Below are positions 46,022-55,216 of a stretch of 64,000 nucleotides of DNA, piece after piece. The DNA comes from Acinetobacter ihumii. Lineage in GTDB: Bacteria; Pseudomonadota; Gammaproteobacteria; Pseudomonadales; Moraxellaceae. The position numbers and the translations under genes were made by a program. Location of the stretch: the NCBI RefSeq assembly GCF_900625095.1, contig NZ_LR130760.1, positions 960,896 through 1,024,895 on the forward strand, given 5' to 3'. Each line of letters begins with the position of its first letter. Positions within the stretch are counted from its first letter, which is position 1. The notes beneath the pieces were generated by a model. It was not told the DNA's origin, did not search any database, and worked only from the letters and a program-made list of their open reading frames with translations.

Positions 46022-47083
46022 TTAAGAAATCACGATATCACTAGAACCCGCAATTTGAGTGACCAAGCGAGAACCCATCAACTTGGCTGGTGTATAAGTA
46101 GCCCCTTTGACGTCATGTTCAAGTAAATAACGTGCGACAGTTAAAGAGCCGTGAATAGTTAGGCTATATGCGTTTTGAGTTTGTACTCTGGCCGTCTTAA
46201 TTTCACCTTTGGCATTTTTGGCCTCCCCCCACACATAAGTCGGTAGTTTTGCTCTAAGTTCCTCATCTGGCCCAACGACACATTTCTCAATGGCCTGTTT
46301 CATCAAATTTTGAACCGCTTTATATTTGAATACTGCACGGATACTATTCAACATTTTTGCCGCAAAAATCATAGAAGATGGGGCAGGTACAAAAACTTCA
46401 ATATTGGGAATCCCTGTGGTGTAAAATGCAGTTGAAACATCTCCCCACGGGACGCTCATTGCACTTTTTTGACCATCGCCAAAATCAATCTGACGCACCT
46501 GATGTGCCAACGGAACCGTGATGATTTTACCATTTTTTCTGATTTTCCCGCCATCAGCCATTCCCTCTATACTGGTTTTTGCTGTACCCGGAGAAAGACC
46601 CGTTTTTGAGTCAAACCCCAATGCTAAATGTGTCGCATCGGGTAAAGCCTTTTTGAGTGCAGCAGCAATACAATCTGTTGGAATCACATCAAAACCCACG
46701 CCCGGACATAAAACCACATTGGCCTGTTCAGCATCTTGATTGAAAGATTGCGCTAACTCAAACACCGCAATTTCACCCGTGATATCCAGATAATGTGAAC
46801 CCGCTTTTATACAAGCTTGCATCATCGGTTTAGATGTCGCGGAAAATGGCCCTGCACAATGTAGAACAAGTTTCATACCAGTTAATTGTTCGCTCAGTTG
46901 CGTTACATCGTCTAAAGCAAAGGCTTTAAACTCAAGCCCCAATTCTTGAGCAAGTTGTTGCACTTTGTTTTGAGTCCGTCCAGCCAAGATGGGCTTAAGA
47001 CCTAAGCGTACAGCTTCACGAGCGATTAACTCGCCCGTATAGCCATTTGCACCATAAATCATCCAATTTTGTTTATTTTTCAT
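46022..47083 (-). CDS. Saccharopine dehydrogenase-like (trans-acting enoyl reductase type) protein
   Basis: 353 residues. N-terminal Rossmann motif MIYGANGYTGELIAREAVRLG, LVLHCAGPFS (loop typical of the family) and CPGVGFDVIPTDCIAAAL. These traits match saccharopine dehydrogenase-like oxidoreductases, a family that includes mycobacterial trans-acting enoyl reductases, most of unknown substrate. It starts 17 bases after the stop of the OYE gene and is co-transcribed from the MerR-type promoter at 48368-48398. The C-terminal half is hydrophobic in patches, which may allow membrane association. Substrate unknown; a lipid or carbonyl compound is plausible. Confidence 0.82.
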   Translation of the reverse strand: MKNKQNWMIYGANGYTGELIAREAVRLGLKPILAGRTQNKVQQLAQELGLEFKAFALDDVTQLSEQLTGMKLVLHCAGPFSATSKPMMQACIKAGSHYLDITGEIAVFELAQSFNQDAEQANVVLCPGVGFDVIPTDCIAAALKKALPDATHLALGFDSKTGLSPGTAKTSIEGMADGGKIRKNGKIITVPLAHQVRQIDFGDGQKSAMSVPWGDVSTAFYTTGIPNIEVFVPAPSSMIFAAKMLNSIRAVFKYKAVQNLMKQAIEKCVVGPDEELRAKLPTYVWGEAKNAKGEIKTARVQTQNAYSLTIHGSLTVARYLLEHDVKGATYTPAKLMGSRLVTQIAGSSDIVIS

Positions 47084-47100
47084 AAAGATATCCTCAGTAT

Positions 47101-48339
47101 TTAAGATGCAACTGAATATTGACGCATGCGATTTTTATATTGGCGCGTACGACGTGACATCGCGGCTTGCTGTAAGATCAAAGCCCATAAAGGTGAAACA
47201 CGAGGATTTGGCTGTTTGCCAAGACTCAATTTACGAAGCTGAAACTTCACGGTTGCCATGTTCGCGAGTGAAGCTAAGGTTTTATTTTTCCAAGTAATCG
47301 GCTGTAACTCAGGTGCAGTATTTTGTCCTTGTTTCCATTCATTGGGTAAATTCGGATCAATGGCTAAGGCTGTCGCGATACCGACCATATCCACTCCACT
47401 TGCAATGACTTTTTCAGCCACTTGTTTACGGCGTATGCCGCCTGTCACCATAATTGGCATATGCGCCACTTTGCGAATCTCTTGTGCAAATTCAAGAAAA
47501 TAGGCTTCACGTGCTAAAGTTCGACCATCACGAGATTGACCTTGCATCGCGGGTGCTTCATAACTGCCGCCCGAAAGCTCAACCAAATCTACAGCCAATC
47601 CGTTTAACATTTGAATGACTTGCTGTGCATCTTCGGCACTAAAACCACCACGCTGAAAATCAGCAGAATTTAGCTTTACCGCGACCACAAAATGAGGTGA
47701 AACCACTGCCCGCACCGCTTGCACAATTTCAATCAAAATACGCGCCCGATTTTCTAATGAACCACCCCAGCGATCTTTACGTTGATTACTTAAGGGTGAA
47801 AGAAATTGACTGAGTAAATAGCCATGCGCAGCATGAATTTCCACGCCAGTAAAACCTGCCTTTTCAGCCAAACGTGCAGTATTGGCAAAACGTTGAATCA
47901 CTTCGTTAATCATATCTTCTGTCATTTCAACAGGGACATTAAAACGGTCTGACATTTTGCCCAGATCAAGTGCCACCGCAGAAGGTGCCCAAGTTTGCTG
48001 TCCTAAGTTCGATTGCATTTGACGACCAGGATGATTAATCTGCAACCAAACCTGCGCACCTTGTGAACGAGCAATCGTTGCCCAGCGTTTGAAAGTATCT
48101 AAATGTTGTTCATCTTCCAGCACCACACCGCCAGGCCCAGTCATCGCACGACGATCCACCATCACATTGCCTGTAATGATTAAGCCGACTCCACCATCTG
48201 CCCATGCCTGATATAAACGCATCAGTTGTTTAGAGGGTGCTTGATCCAAATCAGCCATGTTTTCTTCCATTGCAGCTTTAGCGATACGATTCAAAATTTG
48301 TGAGCCATTCGGTAGAACTAACTTTTCAAACACTTTCAT
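47101..48339 (-). CDS. NADH:flavin oxidoreductase, Old Yellow Enzyme type
   Basis: 412 residues. TIM-barrel FMN enzyme: LILTGNVMVD-like strand (VGLIITGNVMVDRR), QINHPGRQ, and the signature GVEIHAAHGYLLSQFLSPLSNQRKDRWGGS at about residues 175-203, then VTGGIRRK and VDMVGIATALA. No C-terminal iron-sulfur or FAD domain, so it is a single-domain ene-reductase. Such enzymes reduce alpha,beta-unsaturated carbonyls, nitrate esters or other electrophiles with NAD(P)H. GAGGAC precedes the ATG at 48339. It is first in a two-gene operon with the saccharopine dehydrogenase-like protein under MerR-type control. Confidence 0.92.
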   Translation of the reverse strand: MKVFEKLVLPNGSQILNRIAKAAMEENMADLDQAPSKQLMRLYQAWADGGVGLIITGNVMVDRRAMTGPGGVVLEDEQHLDTFKRWATIARSQGAQVWLQINHPGRQMQSNLGQQTWAPSAVALDLGKMSDRFNVPVEMTEDMINEVIQRFANTARLAEKAGFTGVEIHAAHGYLLSQFLSPLSNQRKDRWGGSLENRARILIEIVQAVRAVVSPHFVVAVKLNSADFQRGGFSAEDAQQVIQMLNGLAVDLVELSGGSYEAPAMQGQSRDGRTLAREAYFLEFAQEIRKVAHMPIMVTGGIRRKQVAEKVIASGVDMVGIATALAIDPNLPNEWKQGQNTAPELQPITWKNKTLASLANMATVKFQLRKLSLGKQPNPRVSPLWALILQQAAMSRRTRQYKNRMRQYSVAS

Positions 48340-48367
48340 TTCGGTGTCCTCGTTTGATTATGTCTAT

Positions 48368-48398
48368 ACTTTAAGATTAAAGCCAACTTTAATGTCAA
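48368..48398 (-). promoter_or_regulatory. MerR-type promoter of the OYE operon
   Basis: On the minus strand TTGACA (48393-48398), 19 bases with dyad TTAAAgt..gCTTTAA, TAAAGT (48368-48373). Confidence 0.8.
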
Positions 48399-48470
48399 TA
48401 GTTTTTATTTATTTAGCGCACTCTTTGTATTATTCATCTATATTGACTGATTAAATCTATACTTAAAATA

Positions 48471-48502
48471 AAAAAATAGAGGCATGAAAGCCTCTATTTT
48501 TT
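48471..48502 (-). terminator. Rho-independent terminator after the alpha/beta hydrolase gene
   Basis: AAAAAATAGAGGC, loop ATGAAA, GCCTCTATTTTTT. It lies just past the hydrolase stop on the minus strand. Confidence 0.85.
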
Positions 48503-48515
48503 AACCGATAAAAAC

Positions 48516-49346
48516 TTATTTTCGAATAAAATCTAGAAGATCAGGATTAATAACATCAGCATTTACAGTTAACATGCCGTGTGAAAAACCTTTATAGGTT
48601 TTTAACGCGCCATTCTGTACAAGTTTGGCAGAAAGTAATCCTGAGTTTTCATAAGGCACGATCTGGTCATCATCGCCATGCATGACTAAAACGGGAACAG
48701 AGATTTTTTTCAAATCTTCAGTAAAATCCGTCTGTGAGAATGCAACAATACCATCGTAATGTGCTTTCGCTCCTCCCATCATTCCTTGACGCCACCAGTT
48801 CCAGATCACAGGTTCAGAGGGTGTTACCCCTTCACGGTTAAAACCATAGAAAGGGCCAGCAGGTAAGTTGTAGTAAAACTCAGAACGATTTTTAAAGAGC
48901 TGATTTTGTAAGTCATCAAATACTTCCTTAGGTAAACCGTCAGGATTGTTTTCGGTTTTGACCATGATCGGTGGAACTGAGCTGACCAGTACCGCTTTGG
49001 ATACATTTGCTTCACCATGACGGGCAATATAATGTGCAACTTCGCCGCCACCGGTCGAGTGACCAATATGAATTGCATTTTTTAGCCCCAAATGTTGGAC
49101 TACCGCTGCAACATCATCGGCATAATGATCCATATCATGACCATCCCAGACCTGACTTGAACGACCATGACCTCGGCGATCGTGGGCAACGACACGAAAA
49201 CCTTCATTTAAAAAGAATAATAATTGCGCATCCCAATCGTCCGAGCTGAGCGGCCATCCATGATGAAAGAATAAAACTTGGGCATCTTTTGGGCCCCAGT
49301 CTTTATAGAAAATTTCAACACCATCTTTTGTCGTCACATAAGCCAT
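48516..49346 (-). CDS. Alpha/beta hydrolase, cofactor-free haloperoxidase type
   Basis: 276 residues with GGAGAG before the ATG. Catalytic triad by family alignment: Ser97 in IGHSTGGGEVAHY, Asp in VLVMHGDDDQIVPYE (about residue 227), and His in YKGFSHGMLTVN (about 256). FFHHGWPLSSDDWDAQ carries the oxyanion-hole region. Proteins of this sub-family were named non-haem chloroperoxidases but are probably esterases or perhydrolases in vivo. It has its own MerR-type promoter and no partner in the transcript. Substrate unknown. Confidence 0.9.
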   Translation of the reverse strand: MAYVTTKDGVEIFYKDWGPKDAQVLFFHHGWPLSSDDWDAQLLFFLNEGFRVVAHDRRGHGRSSQVWDGHDMDHYADDVAAVVQHLGLKNAIHIGHSTGGGEVAHYIARHGEANVSKAVLVSSVPPIMVKTENNPDGLPKEVFDDLQNQLFKNRSEFYYNLPAGPFYGFNREGVTPSEPVIWNWWRQGMMGGAKAHYDGIVAFSQTDFTEDLKKISVPVLVMHGDDDQIVPYENSGLLSAKLVQNGALKTYKGFSHGMLTVNADVINPDLLDFIRK

Positions 49347-49442
49347 GATTGTCTCTCCTGTGTAAAGATATACACTTTTGATGAGTTATCTATGTTTTAA
49401 TCCACTCTTATATTGTGCAATTCATCGTTTAATTGCCTCATC

Positions 49443-49473
49443 ATTCTAAGATTAAAGCTCACTTTAAGGTCAA
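49443..49473 (-). promoter_or_regulatory. MerR-type promoter of the alpha/beta hydrolase gene
   Basis: On the minus strand TTGACC (49468-49473), 19 bases with dyad TTAAAgt..gCTTTAA, TAGAAT (49443-49448). Confidence 0.82.
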
Positions 49474-49653
49474 CCACCCAATTGATAAAAAGCTGATCAT
49501 AAATGTAATTTTTTGAACTTTTTATATCGGTTAATTTATTAGAATAAATTTTTAATTCAAAGATTTAACTATTCATTTTATTATTTATAAAATTGTTCAC
49601 TTACCGACTTCTAACAAATTTACTACTTGCGATTAAAATTAGATTTTTCTCTA

Positions 49654-49684
49654 TTGACTCTAAAGTGAGCTTTAACCTTATAGT
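49654..49684 (+). promoter_or_regulatory. MerR-type promoter of the cytosolic ADC-like gene
   Basis: TTGACT (49654-49659), 19 bases with dyad cTAAAgt..gCTTTAA, TATAGT (49679-49684). The 49347-49758 intergenic region holds this and the divergent hydrolase promoter and nothing else I recognise. Confidence 0.82.
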
Positions 49685-49758
49685 TATTTTATGTTTTGCA
49701 GTCGTTTGTTCTACTGCTATCAGACGACCTAATTTTATCTATTTAAAGGTGAGCTAAC

Positions 49759-50664
49759 ATGAATAGCAATAATGAATTGATTGAAGTTGAATTTGGTCAG
49801 CAAAAAGTTAAAGTCCCTAAAAATGGATACTACGATCGCTTTCGCATGAATCCAGATCTGAATGAAGTTGCCAAAGATCCTGCTGCTGGAAATATTGATT
49901 TTTTTCGTAAAATACCCAAAAAATTAGTGGATTCCAGAGTGGGCAAAGTCTGGGCGCCTAATTTTTATTATCGTACCAGTCATGTACAGGTACTCATGCT
50001 TGCCCCGCTCAAACAACTCAAGAAAAAACTTCCTGCACCACTGCAAGCTCTACAAGCATTTCCCGGCTACGGCTTAGTGGCAGTGACCTTCTTTAGCTAT
50101 AGTGTATGTGATAACGATCCTTATCGCGAAGTATCTGTTGCAATCGTTGTGCGTAAACCAGAAGTAAAAGGATCACACGCCTTAGAACTAATCAATTCGA
50201 TTCGTGATCGTCATTTTTATGCACATGTATTGGCTTTACCCGTAGACACTGAAATTGCCAGAGTACGCGGTGTTTATGGCTATCAACTTCCTAAATGGTT
50301 AACTGAGATTAATGTCGATATTAACCGAAACGAGGTCAATGCAGGGCTGAAAGATACGCAAGGTCAATCGGATCTCAGCCTACATGCATTCACACCGCCG
50401 TTAAAACATGTGAAATCTGAATCACGAATGAGTCAAGCCACGATGCTGCATCAAGTCGACGGAGCGTGGAATCAAACGCTAGTTCAATCGAATATGCTTT
50501 CATTTGCACAGAAACTTTTCCCTAAAAAAGTGAAATTGACTCGTCATGGTGGCCCTGTCAGCCAGCTACTTGATGAGTTAAAGACCTCCACTATTCTACG
50601 TTTGGATGTGATTGAAGATGCTCAGGTAGTACTGAATATGCCGAAGCGATTGGAGAAGATTTAA
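49759..50664 (+). CDS. Cytosolic acetoacetate decarboxylase-like protein
   Basis: 301 residues, starting MNSNNELIEVEFGQQ with no signal peptide and GGTGAG upstream. It is a close paralogue of the exported ADC-like protein at 44792: shared blocks include GYYDRFRMNP, VAKDPAAGNID, FPGYGLV, and RVRGVYGYQLPKWLT with the candidate Schiff-base Lys. It differs mainly in lacking the exported copy's first 43 residues. Both are driven by the same class of MerR-type promoter. The paired location suggests the same chemistry on both sides of the inner membrane. The substrate is not known. Its stop codon overlaps that of a small convergent frame. Confidence 0.8.
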   Translation: MNSNNELIEVEFGQQKVKVPKNGYYDRFRMNPDLNEVAKDPAAGNIDFFRKIPKKLVDSRVGKVWAPNFYYRTSHVQVLMLAPLKQLKKKLPAPLQALQAFPGYGLVAVTFFSYSVCDNDPYREVSVAIVVRKPEVKGSHALELINSIRDRHFYAHVLALPVDTEIARVRGVYGYQLPKWLTEINVDINRNEVNAGLKDTQGQSDLSLHAFTPPLKHVKSESRMSQATMLHQVDGAWNQTLVQSNMLSFAQKLFPKKVKLTRHGGPVSQLLDELKTSTILRLDVIEDAQVVLNMPKRLEKI

Positions 50665-50807
50665 TCGTCTTTAAGCACAAGCGTCTTATGCTGCGCCACA
50701 TTTATATTGACATAAATCCGTGGCATTGCGGTGTGAGCATTTTTGAGATTCGCGTTATCTACAATATGAATATCTAAACTTTCGGCTTTCACAATAAACC
50801 ATTTCAT
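50661..50807 (-). CDS. Possible small protein (48 residues)
   Basis: From the ATG at 50807 the minus strand encodes MKWFIVKAESLDIHIVDNAN and continues to a TAA that overlaps the stop of the ADC-like gene. Composition is protein-like (alternating hydrophobic pattern, few rare codons by eye). There is no clear ribosome binding site or homologue I recognise. It may be a real small gene or the tail of a decayed larger one. Confidence 0.4.
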   Translation of the reverse strand: MKWFIVKAESLDIHIVDNANLKNAHTAMPRIYVNINVAQHKTLVLKDD

Positions 50808-51024
50808 ACAATCATGGGCTATCGTCGTTTATTTCTTCATTCATTCCAGAATCTTTTTATCAGTCCATTTTAATTTGCTAAGATGTAGAATCTGGGGATC
50901 TATGAAATCTGGCGTCAAAAGGTCATGCCTTAGAATCCATTTTTAGATTAAACCAAATTTTTACAGAACTTACTGATTAGGTAAATCTTCAGAGTCAAAT
51001 TATTAATTCAAGGACTTAAGCTAC

Positions 51025-53664
51025 ATGAATATGAAAGAAATCATGACTGATCTTTCTAGCCATACCCCTATGATGCAACAATATCTCAAGGTCAAAATGG
51101 AACATCAGCATGCTTTACTTTTTTATCGCATGGGTGACTTTTATGAACTTTTTTTTGAAGATGCACATAAAGCAGCCAAGTTGTTAGGCATTACCCTCAC
51201 TCACCGTGGTAAAGCCCATGGTCAACCCATTCCAATGGCGGGCGTGCCTTATCATGCAGCAGAAGGTTATTTAGCACGTTTGGTTAAAGCAGGACAAACA
51301 GTTGCAATTTGTGAGCAGGTGGGTGAGGTTACAGGCAAGGGACCTGTTGAGCGTAAAGTCGTTCGTATTATTACGCCAGGTACCATTACCGATGATGCCC
51401 TACTCGGCAGTTATCAGTCTTCAAATTTGGTCGCACTATGTATACAGCAAAATAAAATTGGACTGGCTTTACTTGACTTAAGTGCCAGTATATTTAAGGT
51501 TCAAGAACACGAGTTTAAAACTGAACAATTAGCGATTGAGCTTTCACGCTTAATGCCAAGTGAGATTGTCGTCGATGAAGATTTAGTTGATCAAAATATT
51601 CTGGAACACATTAAGAAACTATTAGACTGCCCCATTACCAAACGTCCCAATGTTGACTTTAATTTAAATAATGCCCAAAAAACCTTATGTGATCAGTTTG
51701 GTGTTGCGACCCTTTCTGGTTTTGGGATTGATCATTTACCGCTTGCCAAAGCTTCTGCTGCTGCACTGATCCACTACGCTAAAGAAACCCAAAAAACGGC
51801 ACTTCCGCATATTCGTTCAATTCAACTTGAGCAAAGTTCGGATTTTATTGCACTTGATCCGATTACTCGCCGTAATCTGGAAATTATCGAGCCATTATTT
51901 GAACATGGTACATCACTGTTTAATTTAATCAATGATTGTCAAACTGCCATGGGTGGGCGTTTACTCAGTCGTACTCTGATGCAACCTATTCGTGATACTG
52001 CCCTGTTAGATGCACGTTTAGATGCAACTGAACAATTATTAACAGGTTATCACGAATCCCCTGTACGTCTGGTACTCAAAGAAATTGGTGATATTGAACG
52101 TGTCCTGAGTCGTGTGGCGTTAGGCAGTGCACGTCCGCGTGATCTAGTGCAATTGCGTCATGCTTGTGCGCAAGTTCCATTTTTACGCCATGCTCTGCTA
52201 CCTGTGATTCAAGCCAAATCATCAACTTTAATGACCGATCTCGATCAACAATTGGGTGATTTTAAAGAGCTGCATCAATTACTTTTATCAGCCATTGTGG
52301 AACATCCGCCTGTGTTATTACGTGATGGTAATGTCATTGCAGAAGGTTATGATGGCGAACTAGATGAACTACGTAAAATTCGTGATCATGCCGGGCAGTT
52401 TCTGATTGATTTGGAAATTAAAGAACGTGAACTTAGTGGTATCCCAACGTTAAAAATCGGCTATAACCGTGTCAGTGGTTACTATATTGAATTAACTCGC
52501 GCTCAGGCACAACAAGCGCCAGAGCATTATATTCGTCGCCAAACCCTAAAAAATGCCGAACGATATATCACCCCAGAACTCAAAGGTTTTGAAGATAAAG
52601 TTTTATCTAGTGAATCACGCGCCCTCACCCGAGAGAAATTATTATTTGAAAACCTGCTTGAAACACTCAGACAGAATATTGCCAATTTACAAATGATGAG
52701 TGCGGCGATTGCCCAGATTGACGTTTTAGCAAATTTCGCTCATCAAGCACGTTTACAAAATTGGAATCGTCCTGAGTTCAGTCCAGAAATTGGCATTAAA
52801 ATTCAGGCAGGTCGTCATCCTGTGGTCGAAGCATTAAACAAAACACCTTACACCCCAAACGACACATTCCTAGATAGTTATCACCGCATGGCAATCATTA
52901 CTGGACCCAATATGGGCGGTAAATCGACCTTTATGCGCCAAACGGCATTGATCAGTTTATTGGCCTATTGCGGCAGTTATGTGCCTGCCAAATCTGCCAA
53001 AATGGGGCCGATTGATCGAATTTTTACCCGAATTGGTTCAGCGGATGATTTATCGACAGGTAAATCGACCTTTATGGTCGAAATGACCGAAACCTCGCAA
53101 ATTCTGCATCATGCCACTCACCAATCCTTAGTATTGATGGATGAAGTCGGACGCGGTACCAGTACCTATGACGGTTTATCATTGGCATGGGCATGTGTGT
53201 TAGACCTGACCAAACGTATCAAATGTTTATGTTTATTTGCTACACATTATTTTGAGTTAACCGAACTCGGTAGTGAAGCAGGCATTGATAATTATCATGT
53301 GACAGCCAAGGAAATGAATGGCAACCTGATCTTGCTGCATAAAGTACAACATGGCCCTGCTAGTCAAAGTCATGGTTTACAGGTGGCGAAACTGGCAGGA
53401 ATCCCTGCTACTGTAATTAAAGAAGCACAAAAACGCTTAAAAATATTGGAAAAACAGCAGCAACAACATATTCAATCCGCAGTACAAAATGACTTATTCA
53501 ATGCGGTTGAGCACGAAATTGAAACGCCTGTCATTGAAAAAGTGATTGAAGTCGAAGCCCATTCCCCCGCTCTGGAAATGCTCAAACAACTCGATGTAGA
53601 TAATCTGAGTCCTCGTCAGGCACTTGAACAACTTTATTCGTTAAAAGCAACTCTCAATTCCTGA
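51025..53664 (+). CDS. mutS: DNA mismatch repair protein MutS
   Basis: 879 residues; ATGs at 51025, 51031 and 51043 are all possible, and AAGGA before the first favours it. The mismatch-reading domain has [15 protein letters not shown] (Phe-x-Glu), the clamp and lever domains are full length, and the ATPase has Walker [14 protein letters not shown] (about residues 629-641), Walker [14 protein letters not shown] and the C-terminal helix-turn-helix ([17 protein letters not shown]). The length is normal. mutL is elsewhere. Confidence 0.97.
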   Translation: MNMKEIMTDLSSHTPMMQQYLKVKMEHQHALLFYRMGDFYELFFEDAHKAAKLLGITLTHRGKAHGQPIPMAGVPYHAAEGYLARLVKAGQTVAICEQVGEVTGKGPVERKVVRIITPGTITDDALLGSYQSSNLVALCIQQNKIGLALLDLSASIFKVQEHEFKTEQLAIELSRLMPSEIVVDEDLVDQNILEHIKKLLDCPITKRPNVDFNLNNAQKTLCDQFGVATLSGFGIDHLPLAKASAAALIHYAKETQKTALPHIRSIQLEQSSDFIALDPITRRNLEIIEPLFEHGTSLFNLINDCQTAMGGRLLSRTLMQPIRDTALLDARLDATEQLLTGYHESPVRLVLKEIGDIERVLSRVALGSARPRDLVQLRHACAQVPFLRHALLPVIQAKSSTLMTDLDQQLGDFKELHQLLLSAIVEHPPVLLRDGNVIAEGYDGELDELRKIRDHAGQFLIDLEIKERELSGIPTLKIGYNRVSGYYIELTRAQAQQAPEHYIRRQTLKNAERYITPELKGFEDKVLSSESRALTREKLLFENLLETLRQNIANLQMMSAAIAQIDVLANFAHQARLQNWNRPEFSPEIGIKIQAGRHPVVEALNKTPYTPNDTFLDSYHRMAIITGPNMGGKSTFMRQTALISLLAYCGSYVPAKSAKMGPIDRIFTRIGSADDLSTGKSTFMVEMTETSQILHHATHQSLVLMDEVGRGTSTYDGLSLAWACVLDLTKRIKCLCLFATHYFELTELGSEAGIDNYHVTAKEMNGNLILLHKVQHGPASQSHGLQVAKLAGIPATVIKEAQKRLKILEKQQQQHIQSAVQNDLFNAVEHEIETPVIEKVIEVEAHSPALEMLKQLDVDNLSPRQALEQLYSLKATLNS

Positions 53665-53783
53665 TTTTCCATATGGAATAGATCCCATTTTTAGGTCTAT
53701 TCCAGTTGAGATCATACTAAATTTATTAAATTTTATTGAGCGCTACACATTCACATCTAAAAGAATAGTTTAGGAATATCTTA

Positions 53784-54324
53784 TTGATCAACATTAAATA
53801 TTTGGATTACGCAGACATAGATTTAATTTGGCAACAGATTAGCCGACGTGAATTAATTACCCAATATTATGTAAATGAACAACATCAACTGAAATTAAAA
53901 GATTGTTTTTATGATGTAAAAAATTGGGATAATGATCATTTGCAATATGATCCACCCAAATTAAAAGAGCTTTTTCAAGCTGGTGCCATATTTGTCGGGC
54001 TATTCAATGCATCTAATCAAATGGTTGGGATTAGTGTAGTTTCTGATCAAGTAATTCATGATTATCCAGACGCAAAATTATTGGCTTATTTTTATATTGA
54101 TGCGGATCAGCAAGGTCAAGGTCTTGGTACTCAACTGATGCAATTCTCTATTTCTTTACTGAAACAGCTCGGTGAAAAAATCTTTATATATTTCAGCCAC
54201 CCCCACCCGAAGAACAGTCGATTTTTATCTTCAACAAGGTGCTCAATTACTATTTGAACCTGATCAATACTTATGGCATAACGAGCCTGAAGATATTCAC
54301 ATGATTCTCCCTTTATCATTTTAA
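53784..54324 (+). pseudogene. GNAT acetyltransferase gene with a frameshift
   Basis: A GNAT-fold protein starts at the TTG at 53784 (TAGGAA upstream) and shows the acetyl-CoA loop QQGQGLGTQLMQFSIS. After EKIFIY near 54190 the frame slips: the +0 frame reads FSHPHPKNS and stops at 54257, whereas the +1 frame reads SATPTRRTVDFYLQQGAQLLFEP, the standard end of such domains, and stops at 54324. Removing one T from the TTT at about 54190-54192 restores a 179-residue protein. Sequencing error or real pseudogene cannot be told apart here. Substrate unknown. Confidence 0.8.
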
Positions 54325-54422
54325 ATTTACATGCGATGACCAATTTTTGACAACTTTTTACGCTCAGAAAATAAGCATCATGATAAAAATAAACATCAGA
54401 TACTTAAATCAGGTCAATTACA

Positions 54423-54596
54423 ATGTCTCGTGGCGATAAATCGGCTTATACCGAAAAACAGAAAAGACAAGCCAAACATATTGAAGAAAGTGAGCGAGAA
54501 CGTGGTCATTCTCAGGAAGAAGCCGAACGCATCGCATGGGCAACGGTCAACAAGCAAGATGGCGGCGGACTGAAAAAATTGAACAAAACTCGTTAA
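54423..54596 (+). CDS. Small basic protein of the 'plasmid stabilisation' type
   Basis: 57 residues: MSRGDKSAYTEKQKRQAKHI, then a Glu- and Arg-rich helix (EESERERGHSQEEAERIAWATV) and a lysine-rich tail NKQDGGGLKKLNKTR. Such short proteins, with the pattern RGDKSxYTxKQKRQAxHIEE...AWATVNKQDGGG, are widespread in proteobacteria and are labelled plasmid stabilisation proteins without evidence of that role. It is monocistronic here, between the broken GNAT gene and fdxA. Function unknown. Confidence 0.75.
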   Translation: MSRGDKSAYTEKQKRQAKHIEESERERGHSQEEAERIAWATVNKQDGGGLKKLNKTR

Positions 54597-54684
54597 TTCA
54601 GCTTCAATTGAGATTTACTATCAACTAGAGTGATATAAATCAATCCTTTTCATCAATCCGAATAATAAATATCAATAAAAGGAA

Positions 54685-54714
54685 TTGTTAGTCTCGCCCT
54701 TTTTTGCCTAAAAT
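54685..54714 (+). promoter_or_regulatory. Candidate sigma-70 promoter of fdxA
   Basis: TTGTTA (54685-54690), 18-base spacer, TAAAAT (54709-54714), 43 bases ahead of the fdxA ATG. Confidence 0.55.
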
Positions 54715-54757
54715 ACAGCATTCGAAATTAGAACCATATTTTTAGGTAGCTGTCGCC

Positions 54758-55087
54758 ATGACCTTCGTTGTCACTGAAAACTGTATTAAATGTAAATACC
54801 AAGATTGCGTAGAAGTATGCCCAGTCGATTGTTTCTACGAAGGCCCAAACTTTTTGGTCATTAATCCAGATGAATGTATTGACTGCGCGCTGTGTGAACC
54901 AGAATGCCCAGCCAATGCCATTTTTTCTGAAGATGAATTGCCAGAAGGTCAGGAAGTCTTCATCGAGCTTAATGCCGAACTGTCTGAAAAATGGGCGGGC
55001 AATAATATCACTCAAATTGGTGAGCAGCCTGCGGATCGCGAAGAATGGAACGGTAAGCCTGATAAGCTTCAATATTTAGAGAAATAA
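54758..55087 (+). CDS. fdxA: Seven-iron ferredoxin FdxA
   Basis: 109 residues, typical of the Azotobacter FdI-like family. [28 protein letters not shown] provides the [3Fe-4S] and [4Fe-4S] ligands, and [20 protein letters not shown] completes them. The C-terminal acidic extension (about residues 60-109) is usual for FdxA. It carries low-potential electrons; the partner is not evident here. A stem-loop terminator follows. Confidence 0.95.
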   Translation: MTFVVTENCIKCKYQDCVEVCPVDCFYEGPNFLVINPDECIDCALCEPECPANAIFSEDELPEGQEVFIELNAELSEKWAGNNITQIGEQPADREEWNGKPDKLQYLEK

Positions 55088-55096
55088 TTCCATATC

Positions 55097-55121
55097 AGAC
55101 CAGCAAAAGCTGGTCTTTTTG
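55097..55121 (+). terminator. Rho-independent terminator after fdxA
   Basis: AGACCAGC, AAAA loop, GCTGGTCT, TTTT. Confidence 0.9.
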
Positions 55122-55216
55122 TATCAGAAACTCACATTTGATTGCAATTTTTCCTCATTTTATTCACTCTTTTGGTTTAGAATAACTCCAATTTAAAGTA
55201 AGCAATTGATTCTATT

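Noticed and set aside
53675..53703. Terminator after mutS
   Set aside because: GGAATAGA/TCTATTCC can pair, but there is no T-run, so it is only a possible hairpin.
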